Notes: generated by a model not told the origin, from the letters alone. DNA of 64,000 nucleotides from Qipengyuania mesophila (GCF_019711655.1 NZ_JAIGNU010000003.1:186001-250000); one strand, 5' to 3'. Counted from the first letter of the stretch, positions 37,971 through 46,694 are shown. Numbers and translations are program-made.

Positions 37971-39313
37971 CCCGCGCCGCTGGTTCGTACCTCCTGTTCG
38001 GTGACACGGTCGATGTGTGGCCGGTCGCTGCCCTGCTGGCGGCGCAGCTTCCCGCAGGCGTCGAGATCACGGTCGTCGAGACCGGGCATGGCCAAGCCAG
38101 TCCCATCGCGCTTCCGCTACAGGATCCCTATTTCCGCGCCCTAGAGATCGGCGCGCCCGAACTGGCAGAGGCGGGTGCGCGTTTCGCGCTCGGATATACC
38201 CTCGAGGGATTTCGGGGAGCAGGAACGCACATGATCGCAGCACCCACGGGCGACCTTCCGGCGATCGCTGGCCTGGCATTGCACCAGGTGCTGCGCTGCG
38301 TGGCCGAAAAGGCCGGGGCACTCGACCGCTTCGGCGAGCATTACGAGGGTTTCCGCCTCTGCGCCCGTGCCGCGGCTGGGGGGCGGATGGCGCTCCCCGA
38401 GGATGCGCCGGACTCGCCCTTCGCCATGCTCGGCCCCCTGGCGATCATCGACCGCATGGCGCTGGCCCGATTGCTGCGCGATCGAATTGCGGGCGGTCGC
38501 ATCGAGAGGTTGGAGGGCGAGGTTGCCGACCTTCTCCGCGATGGGTGCGGCCATGTGTCCTCCGCCCGGCTCGCGGACGGCAGACAGCTGGAGGCCGATG
38601 TCTTCGTCGACCTGCGCAGGTCAAGCGAGGGGCCTGATGAGGGTGAACGCTCTCCCCTGCCTCTGCTCGAAGCCCTGGCGATGTCGGATATTGGCATCGT
38701 TACCGATCCCATTGCGGGCGTCATGCCCACCTTTTCTGCCTCATCCAGCGCGGCCCCCGCGTTGACACCCTATGCGCTCGAAGCGCCCTGGGCCGCCAAT
38801 TTGATCCGGCTCGGTCCCGCCTCGGCTGCCCTCGGACCGCTCTTCTCGGCCGATGCGCGTCTTTTGTTCCTACAGGCCACGCATCTGGCCGAATGCCTCC
38901 CCGCGACGGCGGAGATGACAGTCGAGGCGCGGCGCTTCAACCGGCTCCACGCCCGCTCGGTCGAGCGCCTCTACGAATTGGTCGGGGCCCCGCTCCATCT
39001 CAACCGACGTGACGAGGAGGCGTGGCAGGATCTGCGCGCCATCGCACCACCCGAAGGCCTCGCCTTGCGTATCGAGCAGTTTCGCAGCCGCGGGCGCATG
39101 CCCGAATTCGACGGCGAGGTGGCCGACCGCCAGTTCTGGATCGACCTGCTCATCGGGTTCAGCGTCCTGCCCGGTCGCCACGACCGGCGGGCCGAGGCAT
39201 TCGACCCGCGACAGCTCGACGCTGCGCTTGGCGCCGTTCGGGGCCAGATCGAGCAAGCGCTGGCCGCCATGCCCACGCAGGCGCAATTCATGCAGCGTTT
39301 CGGCAACGCTTGA
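37967..39313 (+). CDS. halogenase-like protein lacking the FAD motif
   Basis: This 448-residue protein aligns in its second half with the preceding halogenase (RRFNRLHARSVERLYELVG, RIEQFRSRGRMPEFDGEVAD, FSVLPGRHDRRAEAFDP). Its N-terminus (YLLFGDTVDVWPVAALLAA) has no GxGxxG, and neither the WxWxIP motif nor the catalytic lysine segment can be found. It therefore looks like a diverged paralogue that lost catalysis and may serve as partner or substrate-binding subunit. The frame is intact, with the ATG overlapping the halogenase stop (ATGA), so it is not an ordinary pseudogene. Function unknown. Confidence 0.8.
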   Translation: MTRAAGSYLLFGDTVDVWPVAALLAAQLPAGVEITVVETGHGQASPIALPLQDPYFRALEIGAPELAEAGARFALGYTLEGFRGAGTHMIAAPTGDLPAIAGLALHQVLRCVAEKAGALDRFGEHYEGFRLCARAAAGGRMALPEDAPDSPFAMLGPLAIIDRMALARLLRDRIAGGRIERLEGEVADLLRDGCGHVSSARLADGRQLEADVFVDLRRSSEGPDEGERSPLPLLEALAMSDIGIVTDPIAGVMPTFSASSSAAPALTPYALEAPWAANLIRLGPASAALGPLFSADARLLFLQATHLAECLPATAEMTVEARRFNRLHARSVERLYELVGAPLHLNRRDEEAWQDLRAIAPPEGLALRIEQFRSRGRMPEFDGEVADRQFWIDLLIGFSVLPGRHDRRAEAFDPRQLDAALGAVRGQIEQALAAMPTQAQFMQRFGNA

Positions 39314-39344
39314 CCGCGCCCTGACAATAAGTTGCCCGTCCCCG

Positions 39345-39383
39345 TTGCAGGTGCGAAAGGGCTTTTGTATGCGCCGCGCATAC
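39345..39383 (+). promoter_or_regulatory. putative fba promoter with overlapping palindrome
   Basis: A -35 like TTGCAG (39345-39350), 17-bp spacer and -10 like TATGCG (39368-39373) lie about 50 bp before fba. A 7-bp inverted repeat GTATGCG/CGCATAC (39367-39373 and 39377-39383) covers the -10, as a repressor site would. This suggests fba can be expressed apart from the upstream genes. Confidence 0.4.
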
Positions 39384-39420
39384 GAATGCACGACCACCAC
39401 CAAGCGACGGGGTTTTCCAG

Positions 39421-40308
39421 ATGACTTTCGATGAGATGACGGCGCGTATCGCCGAGGGCCAGGGCTTTATCGCGGCGCTCGACCAGTCGGGCGGTTCGAC
39501 CCCGAAGGCCTTGAAGGGTTACGGCATCGAGGACGGCGCGTGGTCGAGCGAGGAAGAGATGTTCGGCCTGATCCACGAGATGCGCCAGCGTATCATCGAA
39601 GCGCCCTGTTTCGGCAATGGCAAGGTCCTCGGCGCGATCCTGTTCGAAAAGACCATGGAAGGTGCGAGCGGCGGCAAGAGTGTGCCCGCGCGGCTCAAGG
39701 AACGCGGCATCGTGCCCTTCCTCAAGGTCGACAAGGGTCTGGAAGACGAGCGCGACGGCGCGCAGCTGATGAAGCCCAATCCCGGTCTCGAAGACATGTG
39801 CAACCGCGCGCGCGAACTGGGCGTCTTCGGCACCAAGATGCGCAGCGTCATCAAATCGGCCAACCCGGTCGGGATCAAGGAAGTGGTGCGCCAGCAGTTC
39901 GCCGAAGGCGCGCGTATCCTGTCCTGCGGTCTCGTCCCGATCCTCGAGCCCGAATACGACATCACCGCGGCGGATCGCGCCGAGGGGGAAAAGATACTGC
40001 TCGAAGCGATCGAGGAAGGCCTCGACGCGCTGCCAGAGGGCCAGCAGGTCATGCTCAAGCTTTCGATCCCGAAGGAAGCCGGCCTCTACAGCGGGCTGAT
40101 CGGTCACCCCAAGGTGCTGCGCGTGGTGGCGCTCTCGGGTGGCTATTCGACCGACGAGGCCTGTGCCGAACTGGCCAAGAACCCCGGCATGATCGCCAGC
40201 TTCAGCCGCGGGCTGTTGCAGGACCTGCGCGCGACGCAGAGCGACGAGGAATTCGACGGCACGCTGTCGGGCGCGATCGACCAGATCCACGCCGCCAGCG
40301 TGGCGTGA
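39421..40308 (+). CDS. fda: class I fructose-bisphosphate aldolase
   Basis: This 295-residue class I (Schiff-base) bacterial aldolase cleaves fructose-1,6-bisphosphate. FIAALDQSGGSTPKALKGYG opens the protein as in this family; GAILFEKTME and VPFLKVDKGLE follow; the Schiff-base lysine is likely in VMLKLSIPKE. Many Alphaproteobacteria carry this enzyme downstream of gap-pgk. It closes the carbon-metabolism run and is convergent with a lipoprotein gene only 3 nt away. Confidence 0.95.
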   Translation: MTFDEMTARIAEGQGFIAALDQSGGSTPKALKGYGIEDGAWSSEEEMFGLIHEMRQRIIEAPCFGNGKVLGAILFEKTMEGASGGKSVPARLKERGIVPFLKVDKGLEDERDGAQLMKPNPGLEDMCNRARELGVFGTKMRSVIKSANPVGIKEVVRQQFAEGARILSCGLVPILEPEYDITAADRAEGEKILLEAIEEGLDALPEGQQVMLKLSIPKEAGLYSGLIGHPKVLRVVALSGGYSTDEACAELAKNPGMIASFSRGLLQDLRATQSDEEFDGTLSGAIDQIHAASVA

Positions 40309-40311
40309 CGC

Positions 40312-40701
40312 CTAGCGGCGCTCGATGACGAAGCGATATTCGCGGGCCGGGATTTCCCGGTCCGTGGTCTTCTCTGGCGTCGCCGAAACCAGCACGTAGC
40401 TGCGCCCCATCACCGTATAGGGTTCGCCCAGCGTGAGCGGGGCGGTCTGCGTCCAGTGCGTGGCGGCGATCCTCGTCGACACGGTCAGTTTCCCCGCCCA
40501 GACGCAGCGCGCGTTCATCGGGCAGCGGCTGTCTTCGGTGACCGCGAGCGGGGTGACGATGGTGTCGCCCGCCCAGACCGGCTGATCGATACCGACCGCA
40601 GTGCCCTGCGCGGCGGCATCGCCATTCGCCATCGGCGTATCGGGAATGATCGCACAGGCGGAGAGCGGGACGAGGAGCGCGGCGGCGAGATAGGCTTTCA
40701 T
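40312..40701 (-). CDS. putative lipoprotein of unknown function
   Basis: This 129-residue protein has a lipoprotein signal (MKAYLAAALLVPLSAC, lipobox LSAC, Cys16). The mature part includes DSRCPMNARCVWAGKLTVST, a CP-x4-CVWAG motif seen in a group of small lipoproteins, and a beta-rich C-terminus (YVLVSATPEKT, EYRFVIERR). No enzymatic function can be assigned. A longer frame upstream exists, but the signal peptide fixes ATG 40701. Confidence 0.8.
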   Translation of the reverse strand: MKAYLAAALLVPLSACAIIPDTPMANGDAAAQGTAVGIDQPVWAGDTIVTPLAVTEDSRCPMNARCVWAGKLTVSTRIAATHWTQTAPLTLGEPYTVMGRSYVLVSATPEKTTDREIPAREYRFVIERR

Positions 40702-40782
40702 ATCGGCTGCTAGACGCTCGTCACGCTTTCGCGGTTCTGAACGCGTGACGAAATGCGATCGGCATATTAGAGAGCGCGACCG

Positions 40783-41418
40783 ATGACCGATATCCTGCCT
40801 CCTACCCAGCTCTACCTGATCTCGCCACTCGATGTTACGGGCGATTTTCCCCAGCGGCTCGAGCGCGCGCTCGATGCGGGTCCCGGCCTCGTGACCGCCT
40901 TCCAGTTCCGCGTGAAGGGCGTCGACCAGCACGAGGCTGCGGCGCTCGCCGAACCGCTGCAGGCGATCTGTGCGGCGCGCGAGGTCGCCTTCATCGTCAA
41001 CGATGACATCGGCCTGGCGAAGCGGCTCGGGGCGGATGGTGTCCATCTGGGGCAGGGCGACGGCGACCCGCAGGAAGCGCGCGAGGAACTGGGCCGCGAG
41101 GCGCAGATCGGCGTGACGTGCCATGCTTCACGCCATCTCGCGCTCGAAGCGGGCGAAGCGGGCGCGGACTACGTCGCCTTCGGCGCCTTCTTTCCCAGCA
41201 CGACCAAGGAAACCGAGCACCGCGCGGAACTCGATCTGCTCGAATGGTGGAGTGAGATGGTCGAGCTGCCCTCGGTCGCGATCGGCGGGATTACGCCGGA
41301 AAATTGCCGCCCGCTGGTCGATGCCGGGGCGGACTTCCTCGCCGTGTCGGGCGCCGTGTGGAACGGCGACGAAGTGGCTGCAATCAAAGCCTTCGCGGAG
41401 CAAATCGCCGCAGCGTGA
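40783..41418 (+). CDS. thiE: thiamine phosphate synthase
   Basis: This 211-residue TIM-barrel enzyme joins hydroxymethylpyrimidine diphosphate and thiazole phosphate. Motifs: QFRVKG (diphosphate contact), FIVNDDIGLAKRLGADGVHLGQGD, GVTCHASRHLALEAGEAGADYVAFGAFF in two parts, VAIGGITPENC and AVSGAVW. The normal length and order of motifs make the call firm, although the TenI-like paralogue cannot be fully excluded. Single-gene unit. Confidence 0.92.
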   Translation: MTDILPPTQLYLISPLDVTGDFPQRLERALDAGPGLVTAFQFRVKGVDQHEAAALAEPLQAICAAREVAFIVNDDIGLAKRLGADGVHLGQGDGDPQEAREELGREAQIGVTCHASRHLALEAGEAGADYVAFGAFFPSTTKETEHRAELDLLEWWSEMVELPSVAIGGITPENCRPLVDAGADFLAVSGAVWNGDEVAAIKAFAEQIAAA

Positions 41419-41471
41419 GTTGGGTGCCTGAAGGGACGGTTAGGCGTCCCGTGGTTCAGGAGCACTTTTTC

Positions 41472-42701
41472 ATGCGCAATCTCGTCCTCGCTGCGGTTTC
41501 CTCGCTCGCCCTCGCTGCCTGCGGCATGCAGGGGCAGGACAACGAACGCGAGGGCGATACGGTCGCGAGCGCGGAGGTCGGCACGGACTACGGCTACGAG
41601 ACCTATGGCGAAGACAATCTCGCCGACACCATGGCCTCGAACGACGATCGCTATATGGGCGAAACCGGCGACGCCCAGCTTGCCGAGATCGAGGATCCCG
41701 AAGAGCGCCCGATCATGCAGGCACAAGTAGTACTTGATCGGGTGGGCTTCGGCCCCGGGGTCATCGACGGCAAGATGGGCATGAGCACGACCAATGCGCT
41801 CAAGGGCTTCCAGGAAGCCAGCGATCTCGACGTAACCGGCAAGCTCGACGAAGCGACCAAGGCCGCGCTGGCCGAGTGGGAGCGCATTCCCGCGACCCGC
41901 GTGGTGACGATCCCGGCGAGCTGGGGCGATGCCGACTATACCGACATGCCCGAGGACGTGGCCGAGAAGGCCGAGCTCGACCGGCTCGGCTACACTTCGC
42001 TCGACGAGCGGCTCGCCGAACGCTTCCATACGACCGTCGAGGTGCTCAAGCAGCTCAATCCCGGAGGCAGGCCTGCTGGGATGGAGCAGGGCTCCGGCTC
42101 CGCGGCCCGCGGCGCGACGGCCACCCCGAGCGCTACTCCTACCACGTCGGAAACGCCGAAAAGCTTCTTCACCGCAGGGCAGCAGGTGCGCGTCCCCAAT
42201 ATCGGCGGCGATCGAATTGCTCCGGGCGAGGTGGACAACGGCGACTGGCAGCGCACGCTCGCCTCGCTCGGTGTCGGGACCGAGCAGACCGAGGTCGACC
42301 GCATCGTCGTGAGCAAGGCGGGCAAGACGCTCAAGGCCTATCAGGGCGACAAGCTGGTGGCGCTGTTCACGGTGAGCTCGGGCTCGAGCGAATTCCCGCT
42401 TCCGCTGGGCGAATGGAAGATTGTCGGCGAAGCCTACAACCCGCCCTATAGCTACGATCCCGAAGTGCTGGGCAAGAAGGACGGCAAGAACGAGACTCAC
42501 CAGCTTCCGCCGGGGCCCAATTCACCGGTGGGTGTCGTGTGGATCGACCTCAGCAAGGAGCACTACGGCATCCACGGCACGCCCGACCCGGAAACGATCG
42601 GTCGCGCACAGTCGAGCGGCTGCGTCCGGCTGACCAATTGGGATGCTGCGCGGCTCGCCGGAATGGTCTCGCAATCGACGCAAGTGATTTTCGAGGCGTG
42701 A
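41472..42701 (+). CDS. L,D-transpeptidase with peptidoglycan-binding domain (lipoprotein)
   Basis: This 409-residue envelope protein has a lipoprotein signal (SSLALAAC), an acidic spacer, a peptidoglycan-binding domain (about 75-140; FGPGVIDGKMGMSTTNALKG) and a C-terminal YkuD catalytic domain. The active site shows HGTPDPETIG (His368) and SSGCVRLTNWDA (catalytic Cys384). It should crosslink peptidoglycan or attach proteins to it. The start ATG 41472 is set by the signal peptide. An M23 peptidase gene follows after 17 nt, giving a cell-wall pair. Confidence 0.92.
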   Translation: MRNLVLAAVSSLALAACGMQGQDNEREGDTVASAEVGTDYGYETYGEDNLADTMASNDDRYMGETGDAQLAEIEDPEERPIMQAQVVLDRVGFGPGVIDGKMGMSTTNALKGFQEASDLDVTGKLDEATKAALAEWERIPATRVVTIPASWGDADYTDMPEDVAEKAELDRLGYTSLDERLAERFHTTVEVLKQLNPGGRPAGMEQGSGSAARGATATPSATPTTSETPKSFFTAGQQVRVPNIGGDRIAPGEVDNGDWQRTLASLGVGTEQTEVDRIVVSKAGKTLKAYQGDKLVALFTVSSGSSEFPLPLGEWKIVGEAYNPPYSYDPEVLGKKDGKNETHQLPPGPNSPVGVVWIDLSKEHYGIHGTPDPETIGRAQSSGCVRLTNWDAARLAGMVSQSTQVIFEA

Positions 42702-42718
42702 CAGGGTAGGCTGCGCGC

Positions 42719-43381
42719 ATGAAGCTCGTCGATCGCATCCTCACCATCGTCATTACCGCCACACTGACCAGTGCGGTCTGGATCGTGCTCGGCGGGAGCC
42801 TGATCGAAAATGCGACCGGCGTGAGCCAGCGCGAGGTCACGCGCCCGGCCGAGGCTGCGCCGAGCCCGTCGCCCAGCGACAGCACCGCTGCTACGGTCGA
42901 CCAGCTCGATACCGCCGGTGTCGAAGCGCCGAGCGATGCCCAGGCGCGACAATTGCTGATCCCGGTGCAGAACATCCGTCCCAGCGACCTCACCGATACC
43001 TACAGCGATTCGCGTGGCGGCGGATCGCGTTTGCACGAGGCGATCGACATCATGGCGCCCAAGGGCACCACCGTGCTCTCGGCGGCGCCGGGGGTGGTCG
43101 AAAAGCTGTTCCGTTCGGATGCCGGCGGCAAGACGATCTACGTTCGCTCCACCGATGGCGAGACGATCTACTATTACGCCCATCTGGATGGCTATGCGAA
43201 GGGCCTCAAGGAAGGGCAGCGCGTCCGGCGCGGCCAGCGGTTGGGCACGGTAGGCAGTTCGGGCAATGCCTCGGATGAGGCCCCGCACCTCCATTTCGCG
43301 ATCCTGCAGACGACCGAGGATGCCGAGTGGTGGGAGCCCGCAAACGCGGTCAATCCCTACCCGCTTCTGTCCGGTCGATAG
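42719..43381 (+). CDS. M23 family metallopeptidase (LytM-like)
   Basis: This 220-residue protein has an N-terminal membrane anchor (about 4-26, ILTIVITATLTSAVWIVLGG) and a C-terminal LytM/M23 domain. Zinc ligands are in SRLHEAIDIMAP (HxxxD) and APHLHFAIL (HxH), and YYYAHLDGYAKGL gives the catalytic His region. It is a likely peptidoglycan endopeptidase or amidase activator. It is coupled to the L,D-transpeptidase upstream. Confidence 0.92.
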   Translation: MKLVDRILTIVITATLTSAVWIVLGGSLIENATGVSQREVTRPAEAAPSPSPSDSTAATVDQLDTAGVEAPSDAQARQLLIPVQNIRPSDLTDTYSDSRGGGSRLHEAIDIMAPKGTTVLSAAPGVVEKLFRSDAGGKTIYVRSTDGETIYYYAHLDGYAKGLKEGQRVRRGQRLGTVGSSGNASDEAPHLHFAILQTTEDAEWWEPANAVNPYPLLSGR

Positions 43382-43385
43382 GGCC

Positions 43386-43754
43386 TCAGTCCTCGACCGG
43401 GCCCGCGCGATGGCAGCGCATCCGGCCGAGCTTGCCGTCACGCCCCACCTGCTGGAGCAGGCCCGATCCCAGCAGCATGAACTTGGCCCCGCGCATGGGC
43501 CCGCGGGTGAAGGTTACCAGCTTGCCTTCCATCAGATAGGTCCCGCTGCCCTGCGCGGTGCGATAGCTCGATCCGCCGGTCACGGCGAATTCGCGGCCCT
43601 CCTGGACTATCCATGCGGCGCCCGTGGCGTCGCCTGGCAGGGCGCAGACATATTCGCCCTGCGCAAGCAGCGAGAGACGCCCCTGCGCCATGGCAGGAGG
43701 CGAGGCGAGGCCCGCCAGCGCGGCGAGCAGCGTGAGTTTCTTCAGGTCGATCAT
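43386..43754 (-). CDS. exported protein of unknown function
   Basis: This 122-residue protein has a signal peptide (LTLLAALAGLASPPAMA) and a mature part with two Cys (YVCALPGD, MRCHRAG), GSGTYLMEGKLVTFTRGP and a basic C-terminus. It resembles small periplasmic proteins found in Sphingomonadales, but I do not recognise a named family. It is convergent with the M23 gene (4-nt gap) and divergent from efp. Confidence 0.75.
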   Translation of the reverse strand: MIDLKKLTLLAALAGLASPPAMAQGRLSLLAQGEYVCALPGDATGAAWIVQEGREFAVTGGSSYRTAQGSGTYLMEGKLVTFTRGPMRGAKFMLLGSGLLQQVGRDGKLGRMRCHRAGPVED

Positions 43755-43895
43755 CAATTCCGTCCGCGACCTACATAGCGATGCCTGCGGCGTTTTTCCA
43801 CTCGCTTGCCCGCACGGCCTCGCTCGGCTAAGGCGCGCCGCACATGTCCACCCCGCGGGCGGACTGGCTCTTTTACAAGTCGAAGGTAGCTTCCC

Positions 43896-44459
43896 ATGAA
43901 GATCAGCGGCGTGGACATCCGTCCGGGCAACATCATCGAATACGAAGGCGGCATCTGGAAGGTCGCCAAGATTCAGCACACCCAGCCGGGCAAGGGCGGC
44001 GCCTACATGCAGGTCGAGATGAAGAACCTGCAGGACGGACGCAAGACCAATGTCCGCTTCCGCAGCGCCGACACGGTCGAGAAGGTCCGGCTCGATACCA
44101 AGGACTACCAGTTCCTCTACGAGGACGGCGACATGCTGGTGTTCATGGACAAGGATACCTACGAGCAAATCCACCTGCCGTCCGACCTCCTCGGCGATGC
44201 CCGCCCGTTCCTGCAGGACGGGATGGAAGTCATGCTCGAGCTGTGGGACGAAAAGCCGATCTCGGTCGAACTGCCGCAGCAGGTCGAAGCGACCATCGTC
44301 GAGGCCGATGCCGTGGTGAAGGGGCAGACCGCCTCGTCCAGCTACAAGCCCGCGGTGCTCGACAACGGCGTACGCATCATGGTCCCACCGCATATCGAAA
44401 GCGGCACGCGGATCGTCGTCGACGTCTACGAACAGACCTACGTCGGCAAGGCCAGCTGA
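43896..44459 (+). CDS. efp: elongation factor P
   Basis: This 187-residue translation factor relieves ribosome stalling at polyproline. The KOW-like domain has [17 protein letters not shown] with the tip lysine at residue 33 (Lys34 equivalent of E. coli), followed by two OB domains and the C-terminal [18 protein letters not shown]. Lys at the tip is compatible with beta-lysylation, but no modification gene is in the window. An AAGGT site precedes the ATG. A possible promoter (TTGCCC, 17 bp, TAAGGC) lies at 43806-43834. Confidence 0.97.
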   Translation: MKISGVDIRPGNIIEYEGGIWKVAKIQHTQPGKGGAYMQVEMKNLQDGRKTNVRFRSADTVEKVRLDTKDYQFLYEDGDMLVFMDKDTYEQIHLPSDLLGDARPFLQDGMEVMLELWDEKPISVELPQQVEATIVEADAVVKGQTASSSYKPAVLDNGVRIMVPPHIESGTRIVVDVYEQTYVGKAS

Positions 44460-44463
44460 TCGG

Positions 44464-44814
44464 ATGGGCAAGTCCATCGCCAGCCGGTTCGAAAACGTCG
44501 ATCTCGTCCGCAGCGAGCTGCGCGCGGTGATCATCAACGACGACGAGCTGACGCTGGAAATGGACTTCTGCCTCGAGGAAGCCCATCCCGATTACGAGGC
44601 ACCGGGCGTGGGCGAGGACTGCTGCTTTCACCCCGGCCTGCTGAAATTCGCCGGGATTTCGAAGCTCAGCCTCGAGCGCGCGGAGCATTCGCCCGAGGCC
44701 GTGCGCCGCTACGCCATCCAGTCGTTCCATATCGAGGGCAGCAAGTTCGACATGGCCTGCGACTGGGGCACCATCCACCTGCAGGCGCGTTCGATCCGCG
44801 TCCTCACCGAATAA
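44464..44814 (+). CDS. conserved-looking protein of unknown function between efp and the monophosphatase
   Basis: This 116-residue soluble acidic protein starts 4 nt after efp. It includes ELRAVIINDDELTLEMDFCL, GEDCCFHPGLLKFAG (two adjacent Cys), and a C-terminal beta-rich FDMACDWGTIHLQARSIRVL. No signal or membrane segment is present. I do not recognise a family. Codon use matches its neighbours and it is locked between efp and the monophosphatase gene (10-nt gap), so it is a real core gene. A translation-linked function is only a guess. Confidence 0.75.
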   Translation: MGKSIASRFENVDLVRSELRAVIINDDELTLEMDFCLEEAHPDYEAPGVGEDCCFHPGLLKFAGISKLSLERAEHSPEAVRRYAIQSFHIEGSKFDMACDWGTIHLQARSIRVLTE

Positions 44815-44824
44815 GAGAGTTTTC

Positions 44825-45646
44825 ATGGCCGTTCTATCGGGTGTCATCCGCGTTATGGAGAAGGCCGCGCGCAAGGCGGGCGGCCGGCTGCGTCGCGATT
44901 TCGGCGAAGTCGAACACCTCCAGGTGAGCCACAAGGGCCCGGCCGACTTCGTGTCGAAGGCCGACCGCATCGCCGAACGCACGATCTACGACGAACTGCT
45001 CGCCGCGCGGCCCGACTGGGGCTTCGTGATGGAAGAGGCCGGGATCATCGAGGGCGACGAGTCCAAGCCGCGCTGGATCGTCGACCCGCTCGACGGCACC
45101 AGCAACTTCCTCCACGGCATCCCGCATTTCGCGATCAGCATCGCGGTGCAGGAACCCAAGCTCGGCGGCGGCGGCTGGGACGACGTGACCGCCGCGGTGG
45201 TCTACAATCCGGTGACCGACGAGACCTTCTGGGCCGAAAAGAGCCGCGGCGCATGGCTGCACGACGGCCGCCTGCGCGTCTCCTCGCGGCGCCATTTGTC
45301 CGAGGCGCTGATCGCCACGGGCATTCCCTTCCAGGGCCATGGCGATTTCGCCGACTGGACCAGGATCTTCAGCGCCATCGCCCCGCAGGTCGCGGGCATC
45401 CGCCGGTTCGGTGCGGCCTCGCTCGACCTCGCCTGGCTCGCTGCCGGCCGCTTCGACGGCTTCTGGGAAAGCGACCTCAAGGATTGGGACACGGCGGCAG
45501 GCTGCCTGATCGTGCGCGAAGCGGGCGGCTTCGTCTCCGACTTCCGCGGGCGGTCGCAGCCGATCCATGCGAAGCAGGTGCTCGCCGCGAACGACGCGCT
45601 GCATTCGAAGCTGCACAAATTGCTGGCGGGCGCGCTCAAGGCCTGA
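44825..45646 (+). CDS. suhB: inositol monophosphatase family protein
   Basis: This 273-residue Mg-dependent phosphatase of the inositol monophosphatase/SuhB family has metal motifs EEAGIIEGDE (Glu), WIVDPLDGTSNFLHGIPHF (DPxDGT) and the C-terminal DLKDWDTAAGCLIVREAGG. Substrates may be inositol-1-phosphate or similar; SuhB also acts in transcription antitermination in E. coli. It follows the unknown gene in the efp transcript. Confidence 0.92.
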   Translation: MAVLSGVIRVMEKAARKAGGRLRRDFGEVEHLQVSHKGPADFVSKADRIAERTIYDELLAARPDWGFVMEEAGIIEGDESKPRWIVDPLDGTSNFLHGIPHFAISIAVQEPKLGGGGWDDVTAAVVYNPVTDETFWAEKSRGAWLHDGRLRVSSRRHLSEALIATGIPFQGHGDFADWTRIFSAIAPQVAGIRRFGAASLDLAWLAAGRFDGFWESDLKDWDTAAGCLIVREAGGFVSDFRGRSQPIHAKQVLAANDALHSKLHKLLAGALKA

Positions 45647-45739
45647 CCGGGGCCATCCGGCCGCGAGGCTGGGCAGGGCGGGAACCGACTGCGGCCTCCA
45701 CACGTCTTTCTTGCATAAGAGAGACTTGGAAGGTCGCGC

Positions 45740-46075
45740 ATGTTCAAGGCATTGGGAATTGCGGCGTGTTGTGCCGTCTGCGCTTCCCCCGCGCTGGCGG
45801 GGCAGCGCGCGAAGGCGAAGCCGCCGGTCGCCCCCATGCCGCATGATTTCGACCTCGCCAGCATTCCGCGCAGCGGAGAGATGGCGCGCGAGGATGCCTG
45901 CCCTCCCGATCCCGTCCTGCCGCGCCTGGTCGATACGCGCGACTTCACGCCGCCCACGCTCGAGCTGTCGCTGTCCGACGAGCGCGGCGGCCCCGTGCTC
46001 GCGCTCGGCGCGCTCGGCGCGAAGCACAAGGATGCACCGCGCCTCGCGCATGTCGCGGTGTTCATGGATTTCTGA
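45740..46075 (+). CDS. small exported protein of unknown function
   Basis: This 111-residue protein has a signal peptide (MFKALGIAACCAVCASPALA) and a proline-rich N-terminal mature part followed by DFTPPTLELSLSDERGGPVLALGALGAK and a hydrophobic C-terminal strand (AHVAVFMDF). GGAAGG 9-13 nt before the ATG supports translation. No family recognised. It is single and followed by tRNA-Leu. Confidence 0.65.
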   Translation: MFKALGIAACCAVCASPALAGQRAKAKPPVAPMPHDFDLASIPRSGEMAREDACPPDPVLPRLVDTRDFTPPTLELSLSDERGGPVLALGALGAKHKDAPRLAHVAVFMDF

Positions 46076-46094
46076 GCCAAGCGCAACGCGCCGC

Positions 46095-46123
46095 TTGAAC
46101 GCGTCCCCCGCACGAGCTATCCG
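46095..46123 (+). promoter_or_regulatory. putative sigma-70 promoter of tRNA-Leu
   Basis: TTGAAC (46095-46100), a 17-bp spacer and TATCCG (46118-46123) end 18 bp before the tRNA 5' end. Good spacing and acceptable hexamers. Confidence 0.55.
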
Positions 46124-46141
46124 CCGCGCTCCCGACCCAGT

Positions 46142-46226
46142 GCCCCTGTGGCGGAATTGGTAGACGCGCTCGACTCAAAATCGAGTTTCTTACGAAGTGC
46201 CGGTTCGAGTCCGGCCAGGGGTACCA
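46142..46226 (+). tRNA. tRNA-Leu (CAA)
   Basis: This is an 85-nt class II tRNA: acceptor GCCCCTG/CAGGGGT, D-arm GGCGGAATTGGTAGACGC, anticodon stem-loop CTCGA-CTCAAAA-TCGAG (anticodon CAA), a short variable arm, T-arm CCGGTTCGAGTCCGG and an encoded CCA. It decodes TTG. Its 3' end is the left boundary of the AT-richer segment described below. Confidence 0.95.
46212..46222 (+). repeat. left 11-bp direct repeat (attL-like)
   Basis: CGGCCAGGGGT within the T-arm and acceptor stem of tRNA-Leu, identical to 48491-48501. Integrases of many islands target this part of tRNA genes. Confidence 0.45.
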
Positions 46227-46397
46227 CGCCTGTACTTGCCGGGATTTTCAAAAGCTCGGAGAATCCACCGAGGTCGCAGGTAGGTCAAAGCAAGGTCAGG
46301 CCGCTTGCTCGCAGATGCGCTCCAGCCCGGACAGAAGCGCTCGTTAAGATAGCGACCCGATTGCGGACGTTTTCCAAGTGTGTATTGCGAGAGGGCT

Positions 46398-46694
46398 ATG
46401 GTATTAAAACGCACTAGATTGTTCCCGTTTGCGGCATCTCTATCACTTCTAGCTTCTGTTGCCCTGGCAATTACCCCACTGCTCATTCCGAACGTCCAGA
46501 TCGTTTTTTTGATGATCGCGAACTGGGTGTTTTTTATGGTGCTGGGACATTCAATCTCGCCGCCTGCACCCTTTTTGCTTGGTCGCCCTCCTGCTGGGGT
46601 AGAGAGGAAACGTTGGCACATCTGGTGCTTGGCGTTGATCGCCTTCTCAGCTTCGGGTTTCTTTGCCCTTTTGAATTCCGAACGGATATCCTGA
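46398..46694 (+). CDS. small membrane protein of unknown function
   Basis: This 98-residue protein has about three hydrophobic segments (LFPFAASLSLLASVALAI, IVFLMIANWVFFMVLG, CLALIAFSASGFFALL) and a short basic loop between the second and third. GAGAGGG directly precedes ATG 46398. Codon use (TTA, AAA, ACT, TTT) differs from the rest of the window, which points to foreign origin. No family recognised. The 171 bp between tRNA-Leu and this gene hold nothing I can identify. Confidence 0.6.
   Translation: MVLKRTRLFPFAASLSLLASVALAITPLLIPNVQIVFLMIANWVFFMVLGHSISPPAPFLLGRPPAGVERKRWHIWCLALIAFSASGFFALLNSERIS

Noticed and set aside
46190..46621. Minus-strand frame ending GRTRTGTS over tRNA-Leu
   Set aside because: This is the well-known spurious translation of a tRNA 3' end; no integrase-like sequence is present.
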